Origin: Pseudomonadota bacterium
Lineage (GTDB): Bacteria > Cyanobacteriota > Vampirovibrionia > Obscuribacterales > Obscuribacteraceae
Direction: 5' to 3'
Length of the DNA stretch: 64,000 nucleotides
Assembly (NCBI GenBank): GCA_021325555.1
Contig: JAJPGY010000023.1
Coordinates: 248,001 to 312,000, forward strand
The notes under the pieces: model-generated
What the model was told of the DNA's origin: nothing
Databases searched by the model: none
The model's input: only the letters and a program-made list of their open reading frames with translations
Part shown: positions 50,076 to 58,756 of the stretch, piece by piece
How the letters are laid out: the number at the start of each line of letters is the position of its first letter
How positions within the stretch are numbered: position 1 is the stretch's first letter
Position numbers and translations under genes: made by a program

Positions 50076-50810
50076 CTACCACCAGAAGGAGCGAGCGCGC
50101 TGCTGACGAATGGCGTCCTTTATGTTCTCAATGCTGTCGATAATCTCCACCTCCTCCGGCACAGGCGGATGCAGCGCGCGCGCGTACTGCATGTCCTCGA
50201 GCGCCTGCCTGTACCTTCCCTGCATGAACAGCTCGATTGCGAGGGTCTTCCAGAACTTCCAGTCCGTGTGCCGGTAACTGATCGCCTCCATGCAGAGCAG
50301 TGCGGCCTGTTTGTGATCGCCTTTCTTGGACAGCGCGATCGCCAGGTTATGCAAGCACTGGGGGAAGGTCGGGTAGATGGAGAGCGCCGTCTTGTACATG
50401 GAGATTGCCTGATCGTAATCGCCGGACCTCAGGTAGCGGTTGGCGTCTTCATATTCGTCATGGGCTCGCCTCCAGTCCAGGTAGGCGCCCAGACCGGGAA
50501 ACTTCTGCTCGCGGTACGGCCCCAGATGCTCGTCGCTCTTGAAGAAATCAGCCGCCGCCCGGTCGTTCCTGCCCAGACGCAGGTATGTCAATCCGCGCCC
50601 CCTGTAACCGTCGTAATAGTTGGGATCCAGACGGATGGCCTGGTCGTACTCGACAATGGCCGCCCCCAGCCTCCCGGCGTCGTAAAGCTTGCGGGCCTCC
50701 TGGCACGCCCTTGCAGCCGAGCCGGCGTCAGGCTGCCCTGCCGGGAGAGCCTTGCTGCCGGCCAGCATGGCCGAGCAGAGCATCCCAACAAGCAGAATTT
50801 TTCGGGTCAA
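50076..50810 (-). CDS. Secreted TPR protein
   Basis: 244 aa with a signal peptide (I-L-L-V-G-M-L-C-S-A-M-L-A-G-S) and TPRs: A-G-R-L-G-A-A-I-V-E-Y-D-Q-A-I-R-L-D-P, L-G-R-N-D-R-A-A-A-D-F, S-G-D-Y-D-Q-A-I-S-M-Y-K-T-A-L-S, K-G-D-H-K-Q-A-A-L-L-C, Q-G-R-Y-R-Q-A-L-E. A scaffold role in the envelope is likely. It lies 15 bases after the DnaK gene, so a chaperone link is possible but unproven, since one product appears exported and the other cytosolic. Confidence 0.75.
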   Translation of the reverse strand: MTRKILLVGMLCSAMLAGSKALPAGQPDAGSAARACQEARKLYDAGRLGAAIVEYDQAIRLDPNYYDGYRGRGLTYLRLGRNDRAAADFFKSDEHLGPYREQKFPGLGAYLDWRRAHDEYEDANRYLRSGDYDQAISMYKTALSIYPTFPQCLHNLAIALSKKGDHKQAALLCMEAISYRHTDWKFWKTLAIELFMQGRYRQALEDMQYARALHPPVPEEVEIIDSIENIKDAIRQQRARSFWW

Positions 50811-50825
50811 GCCGACTCCACCGCG

Positions 50826-52550
50826 CTACGAGCCACGAACACATCTCAGTACGGACATCTCCAGCTTCTCCGTGAGCTCTTCGATCTCCTCTGTTTGCGC
50901 GTCGCTCATCGCCTGCTTGAGAGCGAGCATGAGCTGGCGCACGGCTGACTCCTGCCCGTTGCCGCCGCCGTATTTCCGCAGCGCTCGCTCCGCCTCGGAA
51001 AGCGTCGACTCGGCCATGATCACCGCCGCCTGCCTTTCCTGCTCGCGCCGCTCCTGCTCAGCATCCAGGCGCGCCTGCTCGGCCAGCCGCTCCAGTTGCT
51101 GGCGGGAAAGCCCGTTGGTTCTCTCCAGCTCGACTGCCCAGGCTTGCCCCGAGCCCAGATCCCTGGCCTTGCAGGAAAGGATGCCGTCGACATCGACCTC
51201 GAAAGTCACCTCTACCTTGGGCACGCCAGCCGGACCGGGGGCGAAGCTCGAGAGGTTGAAGCGAGACAGCGACTTGTTGTCGCCGGGATCGTCGGCTTCT
51301 CCCTGCACGACGTGGAGATGGATGTTGTGCTGATTATCAGCCGTGGTTGTAAACGTTCGCACGCAGCTGGCGGGAATGGTGGTGTTGCGGGTGAACAGCT
51401 TTTCGTAACGACCGTCGTCCATCTCCACCCCGACGGACATCGGCAGGACGTCCAGAAGCAAAACGTCCTGGATCTCGCCGGTGAGAATTCCGCCTTGAAT
51501 GGCCGCGCCGAGCGCCACGGCCTCGTCCGGGTTGACGTTGCGCAGCGGCTCCTTCTGGAAGAACGTCCTGATGAACTGCTGCACGGCCGGAATGCGGGTG
51601 GTACCGCCGACCATGATTACATGGTCGACCTCATCGGGTCGGAGTTTCGCATCGGAAAGCGCCGTCTGGATGGGCTTAGCCACCGCCTGCACGAGATCGG
51701 CGCTGATGCGGTTGAACTCGGCGCGGGTGAGCGCTGTCTCCAGGTGGAGCGGGCCGCCTTCACCAAAGCCGATGAAGGGAAGCTGTATCTCCGAGCGCTC
51801 CATGCCGGAAAGCTCGATCTTGGTCTTCTCAGCCGCCTCCTTGAGTCGCTGCCGGATCGCCGGATCGTCGCCCATGGGCATGCCGTGCGTTGCCTGAAAC
51901 CGGGCGCGCACCCACTCGACAATCCGGTTATCGAAGTCGTCGCCGCCCAGCAGGTTGTTCCCGCCGGTCGCCTTTACGTGGAGGACCTGCTCCGCCATCT
52001 CGAGAATGGTGACATCGAAGGTGCCGCCGCCGAAGTCGAATATGACGATGGTCGATTCCTGCTTGAGCGTTTTGAGCCCGTAGGCGAGCGCGCAAGCGGT
52101 GGGCTCGTTGATTATCCGCACCACCTCCAGACCGGCAATCTGGCCGGCGTCGCGCGTGGAGAGCCGCTGCGCGTCGTCGAAATACGCCGGCACGGTGATG
52201 ATCGCCTTGCGCACGCTCTCCCCGAGGTGCGCCTCCGCCTGAGCCTTCAGCTTCTGGAGGATGCAGGCGGAGATCTGCTCCGGCGAATAGTGGTTGTCGT
52301 CCACCGTCACCCAGTAATTGGACCCCATGTGGCGCTTAATCGACTGAATCGTTCGCTCCGGATTCTTTATCGCCTGTCTCTTGGCGGTGATGCCCACCTG
52401 CCGTTCCCCTCGCGCACCCAGGGCGACGATCGACGGTGTGGTTGCCTGCCCCTCGGAATTCGGGATGACGACCGGCCGCCCACCCTCGATGACCGCCACA
52501 CAAGAGTTGGTAGTGCCCAGATCTATGCCGATTATCTTCTCTTGGCTCAT
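50826..52550 (-). CDS. DnaK/Hsp70 family chaperone, C-terminally short
   Basis: 574 aa. The ATPase domain is complete: I-G-I-D-L-G-T-T-N-S (7-16), V-P-A-Y-F-D-D-A-Q-R, F-D-F-G-G-G-T-F-D-V, V-G-G-T-T-R-I-P-A-V. The substrate domain begins D-V-L-P-M-S-V-G-V-E. Canonical DnaK is about 610-640 residues and ends in an acidic tail; this one lacks that tail and part of the lid, ending V-L-R-C-V-R-G-S. No grpE or dnaJ is next to it, so it is probably a specialised paralogue rather than the housekeeping DnaK. Confidence 0.9.
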   Translation of the reverse strand: MSQEKIIGIDLGTTNSCVAVIEGGRPVVIPNSEGQATTPSIVALGARGERQVGITAKRQAIKNPERTIQSIKRHMGSNYWVTVDDNHYSPEQISACILQKLKAQAEAHLGESVRKAIITVPAYFDDAQRLSTRDAGQIAGLEVVRIINEPTACALAYGLKTLKQESTIVIFDFGGGTFDVTILEMAEQVLHVKATGGNNLLGGDDFDNRIVEWVRARFQATHGMPMGDDPAIRQRLKEAAEKTKIELSGMERSEIQLPFIGFGEGGPLHLETALTRAEFNRISADLVQAVAKPIQTALSDAKLRPDEVDHVIMVGGTTRIPAVQQFIRTFFQKEPLRNVNPDEAVALGAAIQGGILTGEIQDVLLLDVLPMSVGVEMDDGRYEKLFTRNTTIPASCVRTFTTTADNQHNIHLHVVQGEADDPGDNKSLSRFNLSSFAPGPAGVPKVEVTFEVDVDGILSCKARDLGSGQAWAVELERTNGLSRQQLERLAEQARLDAEQERREQERQAAVIMAESTLSEAERALRKYGGGNGQESAVRQLMLALKQAMSDAQTEEIEELTEKLEMSVLRCVRGS

Positions 52551-52682
52551 GGAATATCTTCCTGCGAAGTGGGTGGATAAACGAATCGTGCACGACTGAC
52601 CCGGCCGTGCCCGCTACCGCTTACGCAGACGCCAGTCTGCAAACCCCCGGGTTCAGCAGCTTTATACCCATCCCATCGGGTT

Positions 52683-53465
52683 CTATTTCTTTAAGTTGCT
52701 GAGAAAGAGCCTGAGGTCATACTTGAAGGCATCCGGCATCACCCTGACATCCCCGGAGAACGGATAGCGAAACATGCCGACCAGCGCCAGGTTCAGTCCC
52801 AGCACGCTGGTCACGAGCACGGTCATCAGGATCTGGGTGCTGAGGCGCCTGAGACCGAAAAAGTACGTAAATACTACGATCACGAAGGCGCCAAAGATAA
52901 GGAGTGCCCAGACAATGCCGTCGAAAGAAGCCCTGGCGGTCAGCAGCCGCGTGTGCCGGCTGTCGCCCATCTGATCCAGCTCCGAGAGCAACGCAGAGTG
53001 GATGTTCTGCTCGTTTGGCGTCGCCGGCTGGAAGCGGGAAACCGTGTCCCAGATCGCGCTCATGATCTCGTGGGACTTGGGGCTCATCCTGCCGTATGCC
53101 ATCTCCTTCCATTCGTCGTCGATCATGACGGCGGCATAAGCCGTGCACAGCGTCCGCAATCTGCTTTCCACGGCCAGCGGCAGCCCTTCCGTCAGGTGGT
53201 AGATGTCATGGAGCGCGTTGGCCTCCTGTTCCACGGTGACGCGGGCGCGCTCGAAGGTGTTGAGAGAGTCCACCACCATAAAGCCCAGCACGACGGCGTA
53301 CAGCGTTCCTATTATCGACAGGAAGCACCCCGCCACATCATGATGCAGGGAAAGCTCCTCGTAGCCCGCAAAGCGCCTGACGACAAGCAGCCCCCCGATT
53401 GCCAGACAAAGACCGGCGAGAAACGCCAGGGCAAGAAACCAGTAAGTCCCCAGGTAGGCCGCCAT
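52683..53465 (-). CDS. DUF4239-family membrane protein
   Basis: 260 aa from the ATG at 53465, preceded by GGGGGAAAAGC. Spans at the N end (F-L-A-L-A-F-L-A-G-L-C-L-A-I-G-G-L-L), another near G-T-L-Y-A-V-V-L-G-F-M-V-V, and two near the C end (V-W-A-L-L-I-F-G-A-F-V-I-V-V-F; I-L-M-T-V-L-V-T-S-V-L-G). The A-V-V-L-G-F-x-V-V followed by V-x-x-E-A-N-A-L pattern is that of DUF4239 (bestrophin-like) proteins. Biochemical role is not established for most members. Confidence 0.8.
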   Translation of the reverse strand: MAAYLGTYWFLALAFLAGLCLAIGGLLVVRRFAGYEELSLHHDVAGCFLSIIGTLYAVVLGFMVVDSLNTFERARVTVEQEANALHDIYHLTEGLPLAVESRLRTLCTAYAAVMIDDEWKEMAYGRMSPKSHEIMSAIWDTVSRFQPATPNEQNIHSALLSELDQMGDSRHTRLLTARASFDGIVWALLIFGAFVIVVFTYFFGLRRLSTQILMTVLVTSVLGLNLALVGMFRYPFSGDVRVMPDAFKYDLRLFLSNLKK

Positions 53466-53531
53466 GCTTTTCCCCCGCACCTTACCCGACTAATACTAAA
53501 CCACTGAAAACTCTCCGCCGGCTCGGCGCTG

Positions 53532-55061
53532 TCACTGCCGCTTTGCGGGGGCGGCCGGTGAGTTCTCGATGGAGATAGCCGGAAAATACGGCCCCAGCAG
53601 CTCCCTGCGCCACCACCGTCCGGTCTTGCTTCTCGTGGACGGATCCGTAAAGTGGTAATCGTACATCATCGCACGCACGTAACGGGGAGGCTTGTCGGGA
53701 AACGGGTTCTTCTCCAGCAGAGCGAGGACATCAGGCGCGCCCTGCAAAAGACGGATCATGAAGTTGACGAACCAGGGATTCTGCCGGAAATCCGACAGCG
53801 CCGCAAACCACATCTGCCAGTCGAGCCGCGGTTGGTGTGGAGCCACCCAGGGCGGGACGCGCCGGGTGTCTCCGGGCTTGTACTTGAACTCGTATTCCGA
53901 CCAGCTCTCGGCGTCGTTGCTCCCTTCCACCACAATCTCGTGCCTGGATGTCGTCATTATCGCAAAGAGCCCGTAGCCGTTCACAATATTGAATGGGGCG
54001 ATCACGCCGGCGGCAGCATCCACAATGGCGGGAACTCTGTTTAGTCCCAGGAAGGACTCCGCCAGTATCGTCCCGCTGGCGAAGATGACGACCGCCGCCA
54101 GCGTGGTGGCGGCAGCGTGCAGCAGGCGCGGCCGCCGGCCGGGGTCCACCGCTTCCTGGATTCGCCTGGCGAGAGCCCCCGGCAGCACTCGCCTGACCAG
54201 GCGATCGTCCAACAGAAGCAGGCACAGCACGACGGTTAGCAGGTTGAAGAAACAGTAATTGCCGGTTGCGGCGATAAGCAGTTGAAGGAAAATCGTGAGC
54301 GCCGCGGCGCCCAGCCGGAAGCGCCCTGGTGCGAAGATGAACCACGGCGCAATAAGCTCGATTACGAAGGTGCAGGCGGCGCAGAACTTCTGGAACGCCA
54401 TCGGCAGAAGCTCCACATACCAGGCGAGCGGGGTAGGCAGCGGCTGCGTGTACCAGTGATAGCTGAGCGCGGTCAGATCGCGCCATACCGGGTCGCCGCT
54501 CAGAAGCTTAACCGCCCCCGACATGAACATGACGCGGAACAGCAGCCACCAGAAAAGCCAGCGAATGATTGCCGAGGGCGGAGGTTGGCTGCCCGGTTTG
54601 GCCCTGCCCCAGTGCGGCTCGAGAATCACCCAGGGCGGGAAGAAAATGGACAGAAAGCCGGCTTCCAGCAATAGCGCGTCCCACTGGAACTGCATGAAGG
54701 TGCGACCGACCACCACCAGCGAGAGGTAGAGCACGTATAAAAGGGCAAGCGAAGGCGCGGTGAGCACACCGAGCACCACCAGCAGTGCCAGGCAGACTCC
54801 GGCGGCGGCGAGGAGCTGCAGAAACTGATCGCTGGCGTTGAACCATGCCAGGGTCGGACACAACCAGTAGCTCAAAGCACCGGCGGTGACCTTGAGACCC
54901 TGGAGGAAAGCCTCGGTAGGAAGGATGCCGTTTCGTCCGATAAGGCCCGGGATCTGCGGCCAGAACGAGGCGAAGGCCAGCAGATAGACTATCCCCATCA
55001 TCCGCAAAAACAGCCAGCGGGAAAGCGCGTAGGTGGGCTTTTTCTCTTGCGCCGGATCCAT
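53532..55061 (-). CDS. Lipase maturation factor family membrane protein
   Basis: 509 aa with about eight membrane spans. It resembles bacterial LMF1-like (DUF1222) proteins: early G-L-I-G-R-N-G-I-L-P, Q-W-D-A-L-L-L-E-A-G-F-L, the conserved M-S-G-A-V-K-L-L-S-G-D-P-x-W-R-D-L-T and W-Y-V-E-L-L-P, and the lumenal/C-terminal N-P-W-F-V-N and P-P-R-Y-V-R-A segments. In animals LMF1 helps lipases fold; bacterial function is unknown. It starts 7 bases after the exported phosphatase, indicating one operon. Confidence 0.88.
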   Translation of the reverse strand: MDPAQEKKPTYALSRWLFLRMMGIVYLLAFASFWPQIPGLIGRNGILPTEAFLQGLKVTAGALSYWLCPTLAWFNASDQFLQLLAAAGVCLALLVVLGVLTAPSLALLYVLYLSLVVVGRTFMQFQWDALLLEAGFLSIFFPPWVILEPHWGRAKPGSQPPPSAIIRWLFWWLLFRVMFMSGAVKLLSGDPVWRDLTALSYHWYTQPLPTPLAWYVELLPMAFQKFCAACTFVIELIAPWFIFAPGRFRLGAAALTIFLQLLIAATGNYCFFNLLTVVLCLLLLDDRLVRRVLPGALARRIQEAVDPGRRPRLLHAAATTLAAVVIFASGTILAESFLGLNRVPAIVDAAAGVIAPFNIVNGYGLFAIMTTSRHEIVVEGSNDAESWSEYEFKYKPGDTRRVPPWVAPHQPRLDWQMWFAALSDFRQNPWFVNFMIRLLQGAPDVLALLEKNPFPDKPPRYVRAMMYDYHFTDPSTRSKTGRWWRRELLGPYFPAISIENSPAAPAKRQ

Positions 55062-55068
55062 AAACGGA

Positions 55069-55737
55069 TTATCTGTTGAAATACATGCGGTTGGGCACTT
55101 TCTCGCAGTCCTGCGCGTAGCCGCCCGCGAGGTCCGAGTACTGATCGCCGAGGTTCACGACAATCGTGAAGCCCATCTCCTCGATCTGCTTGCGGAACCT
55201 GGTTTTCAATGCCTCATGGGTGTCGTGGTTGCCATCAGGGCGCATGAAAAGGCCGTCATAACTTATGCCCTCCCTGAGGAGGTTGGCTATCGTGCTTCCC
55301 CGCATGCTCTCACCGCGGGTGGTGACCAGAAAGATTGCGAAGCCCCGGCCGCGAGCCCAGGCCAGGAATTCCCTGGTTGACCGGAAAGCCGGTGACTTTT
55401 CCTTGCTCACCCATTCGGCCCATTTGCCGTGCTCGAAAATCGGATTCGCCTTATCGAACTCCCGGTTGTCAAAAAGCGTTTCGTCAAGATCAGAGACTAC
55501 GGCGCGGTGCGCAATGTTCACGTGCGTCTGGCAGTAGCGTTTTGCCTGGGCAATGGCATCTCGAAATTCGTTGCGGTACTGGCTCGTGTGGCTGAACTTA
55601 ATGCCGTCGATGTTGTTGTAACCGGGATCTGTTGCCGGCACTGTGACCGTGCTGCACGGACACGCCATTGCCAGACCGCAGAGCACAAAGGAAAAGACGA
55701 GCGCCGGCACCGCCGTGCGAAAGGAAAGGGTTGCCAT
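55069..55737 (-). CDS. Exported HAD-superfamily acid phosphatase (class B-like)
   Basis: 222 aa with a signal peptide cut after M-A-C-P-C-S or nearby. The HAD motifs are: I, V-S-D-L-D-E-T-L-F-D-N (nucleophile and acid Asp); II, V-T-T-R-G-E; III/IV, N-L-G-D-Q-Y-S-D-L-A-G-G. This arrangement fits the PF03767 acid-phosphatase group, which hydrolyses phosphomonoesters outside the cytoplasm. First gene of a pair with the lipase maturation factor-like protein. Confidence 0.87.
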   Translation of the reverse strand: MATLSFRTAVPALVFSFVLCGLAMACPCSTVTVPATDPGYNNIDGIKFSHTSQYRNEFRDAIAQAKRYCQTHVNIAHRAVVSDLDETLFDNREFDKANPIFEHGKWAEWVSKEKSPAFRSTREFLAWARGRGFAIFLVTTRGESMRGSTIANLLREGISYDGLFMRPDGNHDTHEALKTRFRKQIEEMGFTIVVNLGDQYSDLAGGYAQDCEKVPNRMYFNR

Positions 55738-55849
55738 AGATTCACCAGCCGCATAAGAAAATTGCCGTCACAGTGTACTTCAACCAGGGCAGGCAGAGGT
55801 TTCTGCCTATACGTATATTCCCCACCTGAACCGGCCGTACCAGAGAAAT

Positions 55850-57379
55850 TTAATTGTCCGCCCGCCCGCTTGCAATCGCCTGAGCCAGCCTGGCGATGCC
55901 ATCCTCAATCTGCCCGCCGGTAAGACCTGCGTAATTAAGCAAGAACTCCCCGCTCGGGCTCTCTGCGAGGTAGAACTGCCGCGTCCGGGAAAGACCCACC
56001 CCGAGCGCTCTCGCCTTCTCCACTACCTGCTCCTCGTCAGTCACGCCCTTGAAACGGACGAGAACGTTGATGCCGGCATTGTCACCCATGATCGAAACGC
56101 GCTCGCCGAAATGCCCCTTGAGCGCATCCACCACCGCCCGCCGGCGGGTCTCATAGAGCGCCCGCATGCGGCGAATGTGCCGCTCAAGATGACCGAGCCG
56201 GATGAAATCGGCCAGAACCTGTTGCTCGAGCAACGGGGAATGCCTGTCGGCCAGCCACTTCGCGCGGGCAAACACCTCGCTCAAGCGCGCGGGCACGACC
56301 AGGTAACCAAGTCGCAACGCCGGAAAGAGGACCTTGGAGAAGGTTCCTATGTATATGACGGACTCGCCTTTGTCCAGACCGGCAAGCGCCGGCGCCGGGC
56401 GTCCTTTGTAGCGGTACTCGCTGTCGTAATCGTCCTCGATTATGTACGCGCCGGAAGCCTGCGCCCAGGACAGCAGCTCCAGGCGCCGGGGAAGCGAGAG
56501 AACGACGCCGGTGGGAAATTGATGGGAGGGGGTGACGTACGCGAGCTTCAACCCGCGCGCGGACGCCGCTTTGAGCTTCTCGACGATGAGGCCGGCGGAG
56601 TCGACAGGAACCGATATGAGCTGAGCGCCCTGCACTTCAAAGGCCTTTTTTGCGCCTATGTAGCCGGGCTCCTCCAGCGCGACGGCATCGCCGCGGTCCA
56701 CGAGCACGCGGGCGACCAGGTCGATCGCCTGCTGTGATCCGTTCACAACAATGATCTGCTCCGGCTCGCAGCTCACCGCCCGCGCCTTGCCCAGGTAGGC
56801 CGCTATAGCCTCGCGCAGGGGGCCGTAGCCCCGCGAGTTGCCGGGGCAATCGAGCAAAGAGAGATTTCGCCGCCGGCAATGCTCGTTCATCAACTGCATC
56901 CACTGCCGCATGGGAAAGTGATCCATTGCCGGACGTCCAAAGGAAAATTGGATCTCGGGCTCCTGCTCGTCAAATGACATCCACTCGCCACCGCGCAGGT
57001 GGGCACCGTACCGCGACAGCCTTTTACCGGCCAACCGCCGGCCGGCGCCGGACTGTCCGGCGGCGCCGCGTCCCCGGGCGGGTTCCCGCGCGCCCGGCGC
57101 CCGCAAGAGCTCCTCGGGCAGGTGGCGGGTCACGAAGGTGCCCGAGCCCCTGGAGGCTTGCAGGTAGCCCTCGCTGAGCAGGTAGTCGTAGGCCAGAGTG
57201 ACGGTGATCCGTGAGATGCCCAGATCCCGGGCCAGAAGTCTGGTCGAGGGCAGCCGCTGCCCGGACTTCAAGCGTCCGGAAAGAACGGCCCGCCTTATCT
57301 CCTCGTACAGTTGCCGGTGCAGCGGGATCTTGGATTGGCTATCTAAACTGACCGGAAAGTCCACGACATTTCCATCCAA
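55850..57379 (-). CDS. MocR-type regulator (GntR helix-turn-helix plus aminotransferase domain)
   Basis: 509 aa. The GntR winged helix (Y-E-E-I-R-R-A-V-L-S-G-R-L, G-Q-R-L-P-S-T-R-x-L-A, R-I-T-V-T-L-A-Y) occupies residues 15-85. A basic Gly/Ala/Arg linker leads to a fold-type I aminotransferase with S-R-G-Y-G-P-L-R-E-A-I, N-G-S-Q-Q-A-I-D, D-D-Y-D-S-E-Y-R-Y and the PLP lysine in G-T-F-S-K-V-L. MocR proteins use PLP or its adduct as ligand and often control PLP, GABA or taurine genes; none of these is near. Probably represses itself and the divergent gene. Confidence 0.92.
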   Translation of the reverse strand: MDGNVVDFPVSLDSQSKIPLHRQLYEEIRRAVLSGRLKSGQRLPSTRLLARDLGISRITVTLAYDYLLSEGYLQASRGSGTFVTRHLPEELLRAPGAREPARGRGAAGQSGAGRRLAGKRLSRYGAHLRGGEWMSFDEQEPEIQFSFGRPAMDHFPMRQWMQLMNEHCRRRNLSLLDCPGNSRGYGPLREAIAAYLGKARAVSCEPEQIIVVNGSQQAIDLVARVLVDRGDAVALEEPGYIGAKKAFEVQGAQLISVPVDSAGLIVEKLKAASARGLKLAYVTPSHQFPTGVVLSLPRRLELLSWAQASGAYIIEDDYDSEYRYKGRPAPALAGLDKGESVIYIGTFSKVLFPALRLGYLVVPARLSEVFARAKWLADRHSPLLEQQVLADFIRLGHLERHIRRMRALYETRRRAVVDALKGHFGERVSIMGDNAGINVLVRFKGVTDEEQVVEKARALGVGLSRTRQFYLAESPSGEFLLNYAGLTGGQIEDGIARLAQAIASGRADN

Positions 57380-57388
57380 TTTTATTAA

Positions 57389-57435
57389 AAGTGGACTTAT
57401 AGTAAATCACGCAAGTGGCACTTTTGTCACGTCCA
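57389..57435. promoter_or_regulatory. Candidate MocR operator repeats
   Basis: AAGTGGAC (57389) and AAGTGGCA (57413) are direct repeats starting 24 bases apart. The second lies in the palindrome AAGTGGCACTT, and GTCCA at 57431 mirrors TGGAC of the first. MocR regulators commonly bind direct repeats in the divergent region; this lies between the regulator and the secreted protein gene. Confidence 0.5.
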
Positions 57436-57488
57436 ATTTAATGCTAACTTGTGGGCGTGTTTGAGGAAACCCTGGTCAGGTGGTGATT

Positions 57489-57815
57489 ATGGCTACGTTA
57501 AAGCAGATGCGTCTGGTCACGACGATTGCAATCCTGGCAGCCCTGACGGTTCAGGCATTACCGGCGAAAGCGGTCGTTTACGACGCCGGGGCGGTGAGGC
57601 TGCTGCAGGCTCGCTACGAAGGGCTGAAGTCGAAAGAGTACAATCTGCTCCTCGACTACGATGAGGTTCAAAAGCAGATCGACTACTTGAAGAGGAAGAA
57701 CGACCGCAGCCTGGACCGGAGAATCGATGACCTTTATCGCATGCTCGATGCGAAGTACGCGGATCTTCAGCGGCTTCGCATGGACCTGCGCGATGTCGAA
57801 TTGAAGCTTATGTGA
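57489..57815 (+). CDS. Small secreted coiled-coil protein
   Basis: 108 aa from the ATG at 57489, with AGGTGG nine bases upstream; GTG codons just before are alternatives. A signal peptide (L-V-T-T-I-A-I-L-A-A-L-T-V-Q-A-L-P-A-K-A) is followed by an almost continuous charged helix (L-L-D-Y-D-E-V-Q-K-Q-I-D-Y-L; L-D-R-R-I-D-D-L-Y-R-M-L-D) with heptad leucines, so a dimeric coiled coil is likely. Divergent from the MocR regulator. The last 8 bases overlap the convergent gene. Confidence 0.65.
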   Translation: MATLKQMRLVTTIAILAALTVQALPAKAVVYDAGAVRLLQARYEGLKSKEYNLLLDYDEVQKQIDYLKRKNDRSLDRRIDDLYRMLDAKYADLQRLRMDLRDVELKLM

Positions 57816-58572
57816 CCCCCTTCTCCTTTTCTTTCACTATCTCACGGAGCTTCTTTCGCAGCTTCTCGACTTCCTTCAGCTCGTCCTCGATGCTCTTGCA
57901 GTGCATGGCGATCGCTTGGCCGTCATAAGGACCGGATTTCGTGAGATCGACGAGCTTTTGATAATGAAACTCGCCGTTGCGCATCATCGCGTCAATCTGC
58001 TTCATGACAGGCGCAGCCGCCTGCTCTTTGTCGTCGGGAAAGAGGACGCCGTCGAACTCCTCCTCCACCATCGGAAAAAGCTGCGAGAGAATCCCCATAT
58101 AGTGGTCCACCCATTTCTTGCGTGGCGGCAGGCACTCGCCCACATTCACGTTGATGGGGATATAAATGATCGTCCCCCCGATCACATCGGGCTCTTCAAC
58201 CAGATTCGCCTCCTGTCTGGTACACTCGCCGTAAAGCTCGGCGTCGGTGCGGCGCAGCTTGTGAAGGGCCTCGCCGGCTGATTTAAGACCGATCAAGGCG
58301 GACTTCACGGTCTTCTGTACTCCGCCCTGCAAGGTAGTGGTACTCCCGGCGGTGCCGGAAGCGGGCGCGGCGGGGGCAGGCGGTTGACTCTTCGTTGACT
58401 GATCCTGGGCGCCGGAGCCGGAGAAAGCGGTGCTGGCTGCCAGCATAACCACCAGAGAGGCGATCACGGGAGCAATCACCCCCCTGCGACTGGCCGCCTT
58501 CGGAACCGGCACGGCCTCGACAGTCCCTTGGCAAGCGGATACGACCGCCGAATCTTTCCTGACCTTCACCAT
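57808..58572 (-). CDS. Membrane-anchored/secreted helical protein
   Basis: 254 aa from the ATG at 58572, preceded by AGGAGG seven bases away; the frame extends 62 codons further without a ribosome site. A hydrophobic segment (V-I-A-P-V-I-A-S-L-V-V-M-L-A-A-S-T-A-F, near residues 30-50) is followed by a Pro/Ala/Ser/Thr linker and helices ending in a lysine/glutamate-rich tail (L-R-K-K-L-R-E-I-V-K-E-K-E-K). L-P-P-R-K-K-W recalls P-L-P-P-R-K-K of the protein at 39286. Function unknown. Confidence 0.62.
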   Translation of the reverse strand: MVKVRKDSAVVSACQGTVEAVPVPKAASRRGVIAPVIASLVVMLAASTAFSGSGAQDQSTKSQPPAPAAPASGTAGSTTTLQGGVQKTVKSALIGLKSAGEALHKLRRTDAELYGECTRQEANLVEEPDVIGGTIIYIPINVNVGECLPPRKKWVDHYMGILSQLFPMVEEEFDGVLFPDDKEQAAAPVMKQIDAMMRNGEFHYQKLVDLTKSGPYDGQAIAMHCKSIEDELKEVEKLRKKLREIVKEKEKGVT

Positions 58573-58756
58573 GGCGCTTCCTCCTGACCACCTTACGCAA
58601 AGCCGGCAGCCGTCCGGCGGCTCGGGCTCCGGCCGGCATTGCTGGCGTTGTCCATTGTACGCGCTTGCTGTCCCGGTGGCTTCCGGTGTGGGATAATGAT
58701 TCGCCTGTCCGGCGCGGCGTTGCGCGCCCTCCATCAGTGCAGCGAGGTTAACGCTC

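Noticed and set aside
51096..52580. 494-codon plus-strand frame opposite dnaK
   Set aside because: Antisense shadow of a fully conserved DnaK; no homology of its own.
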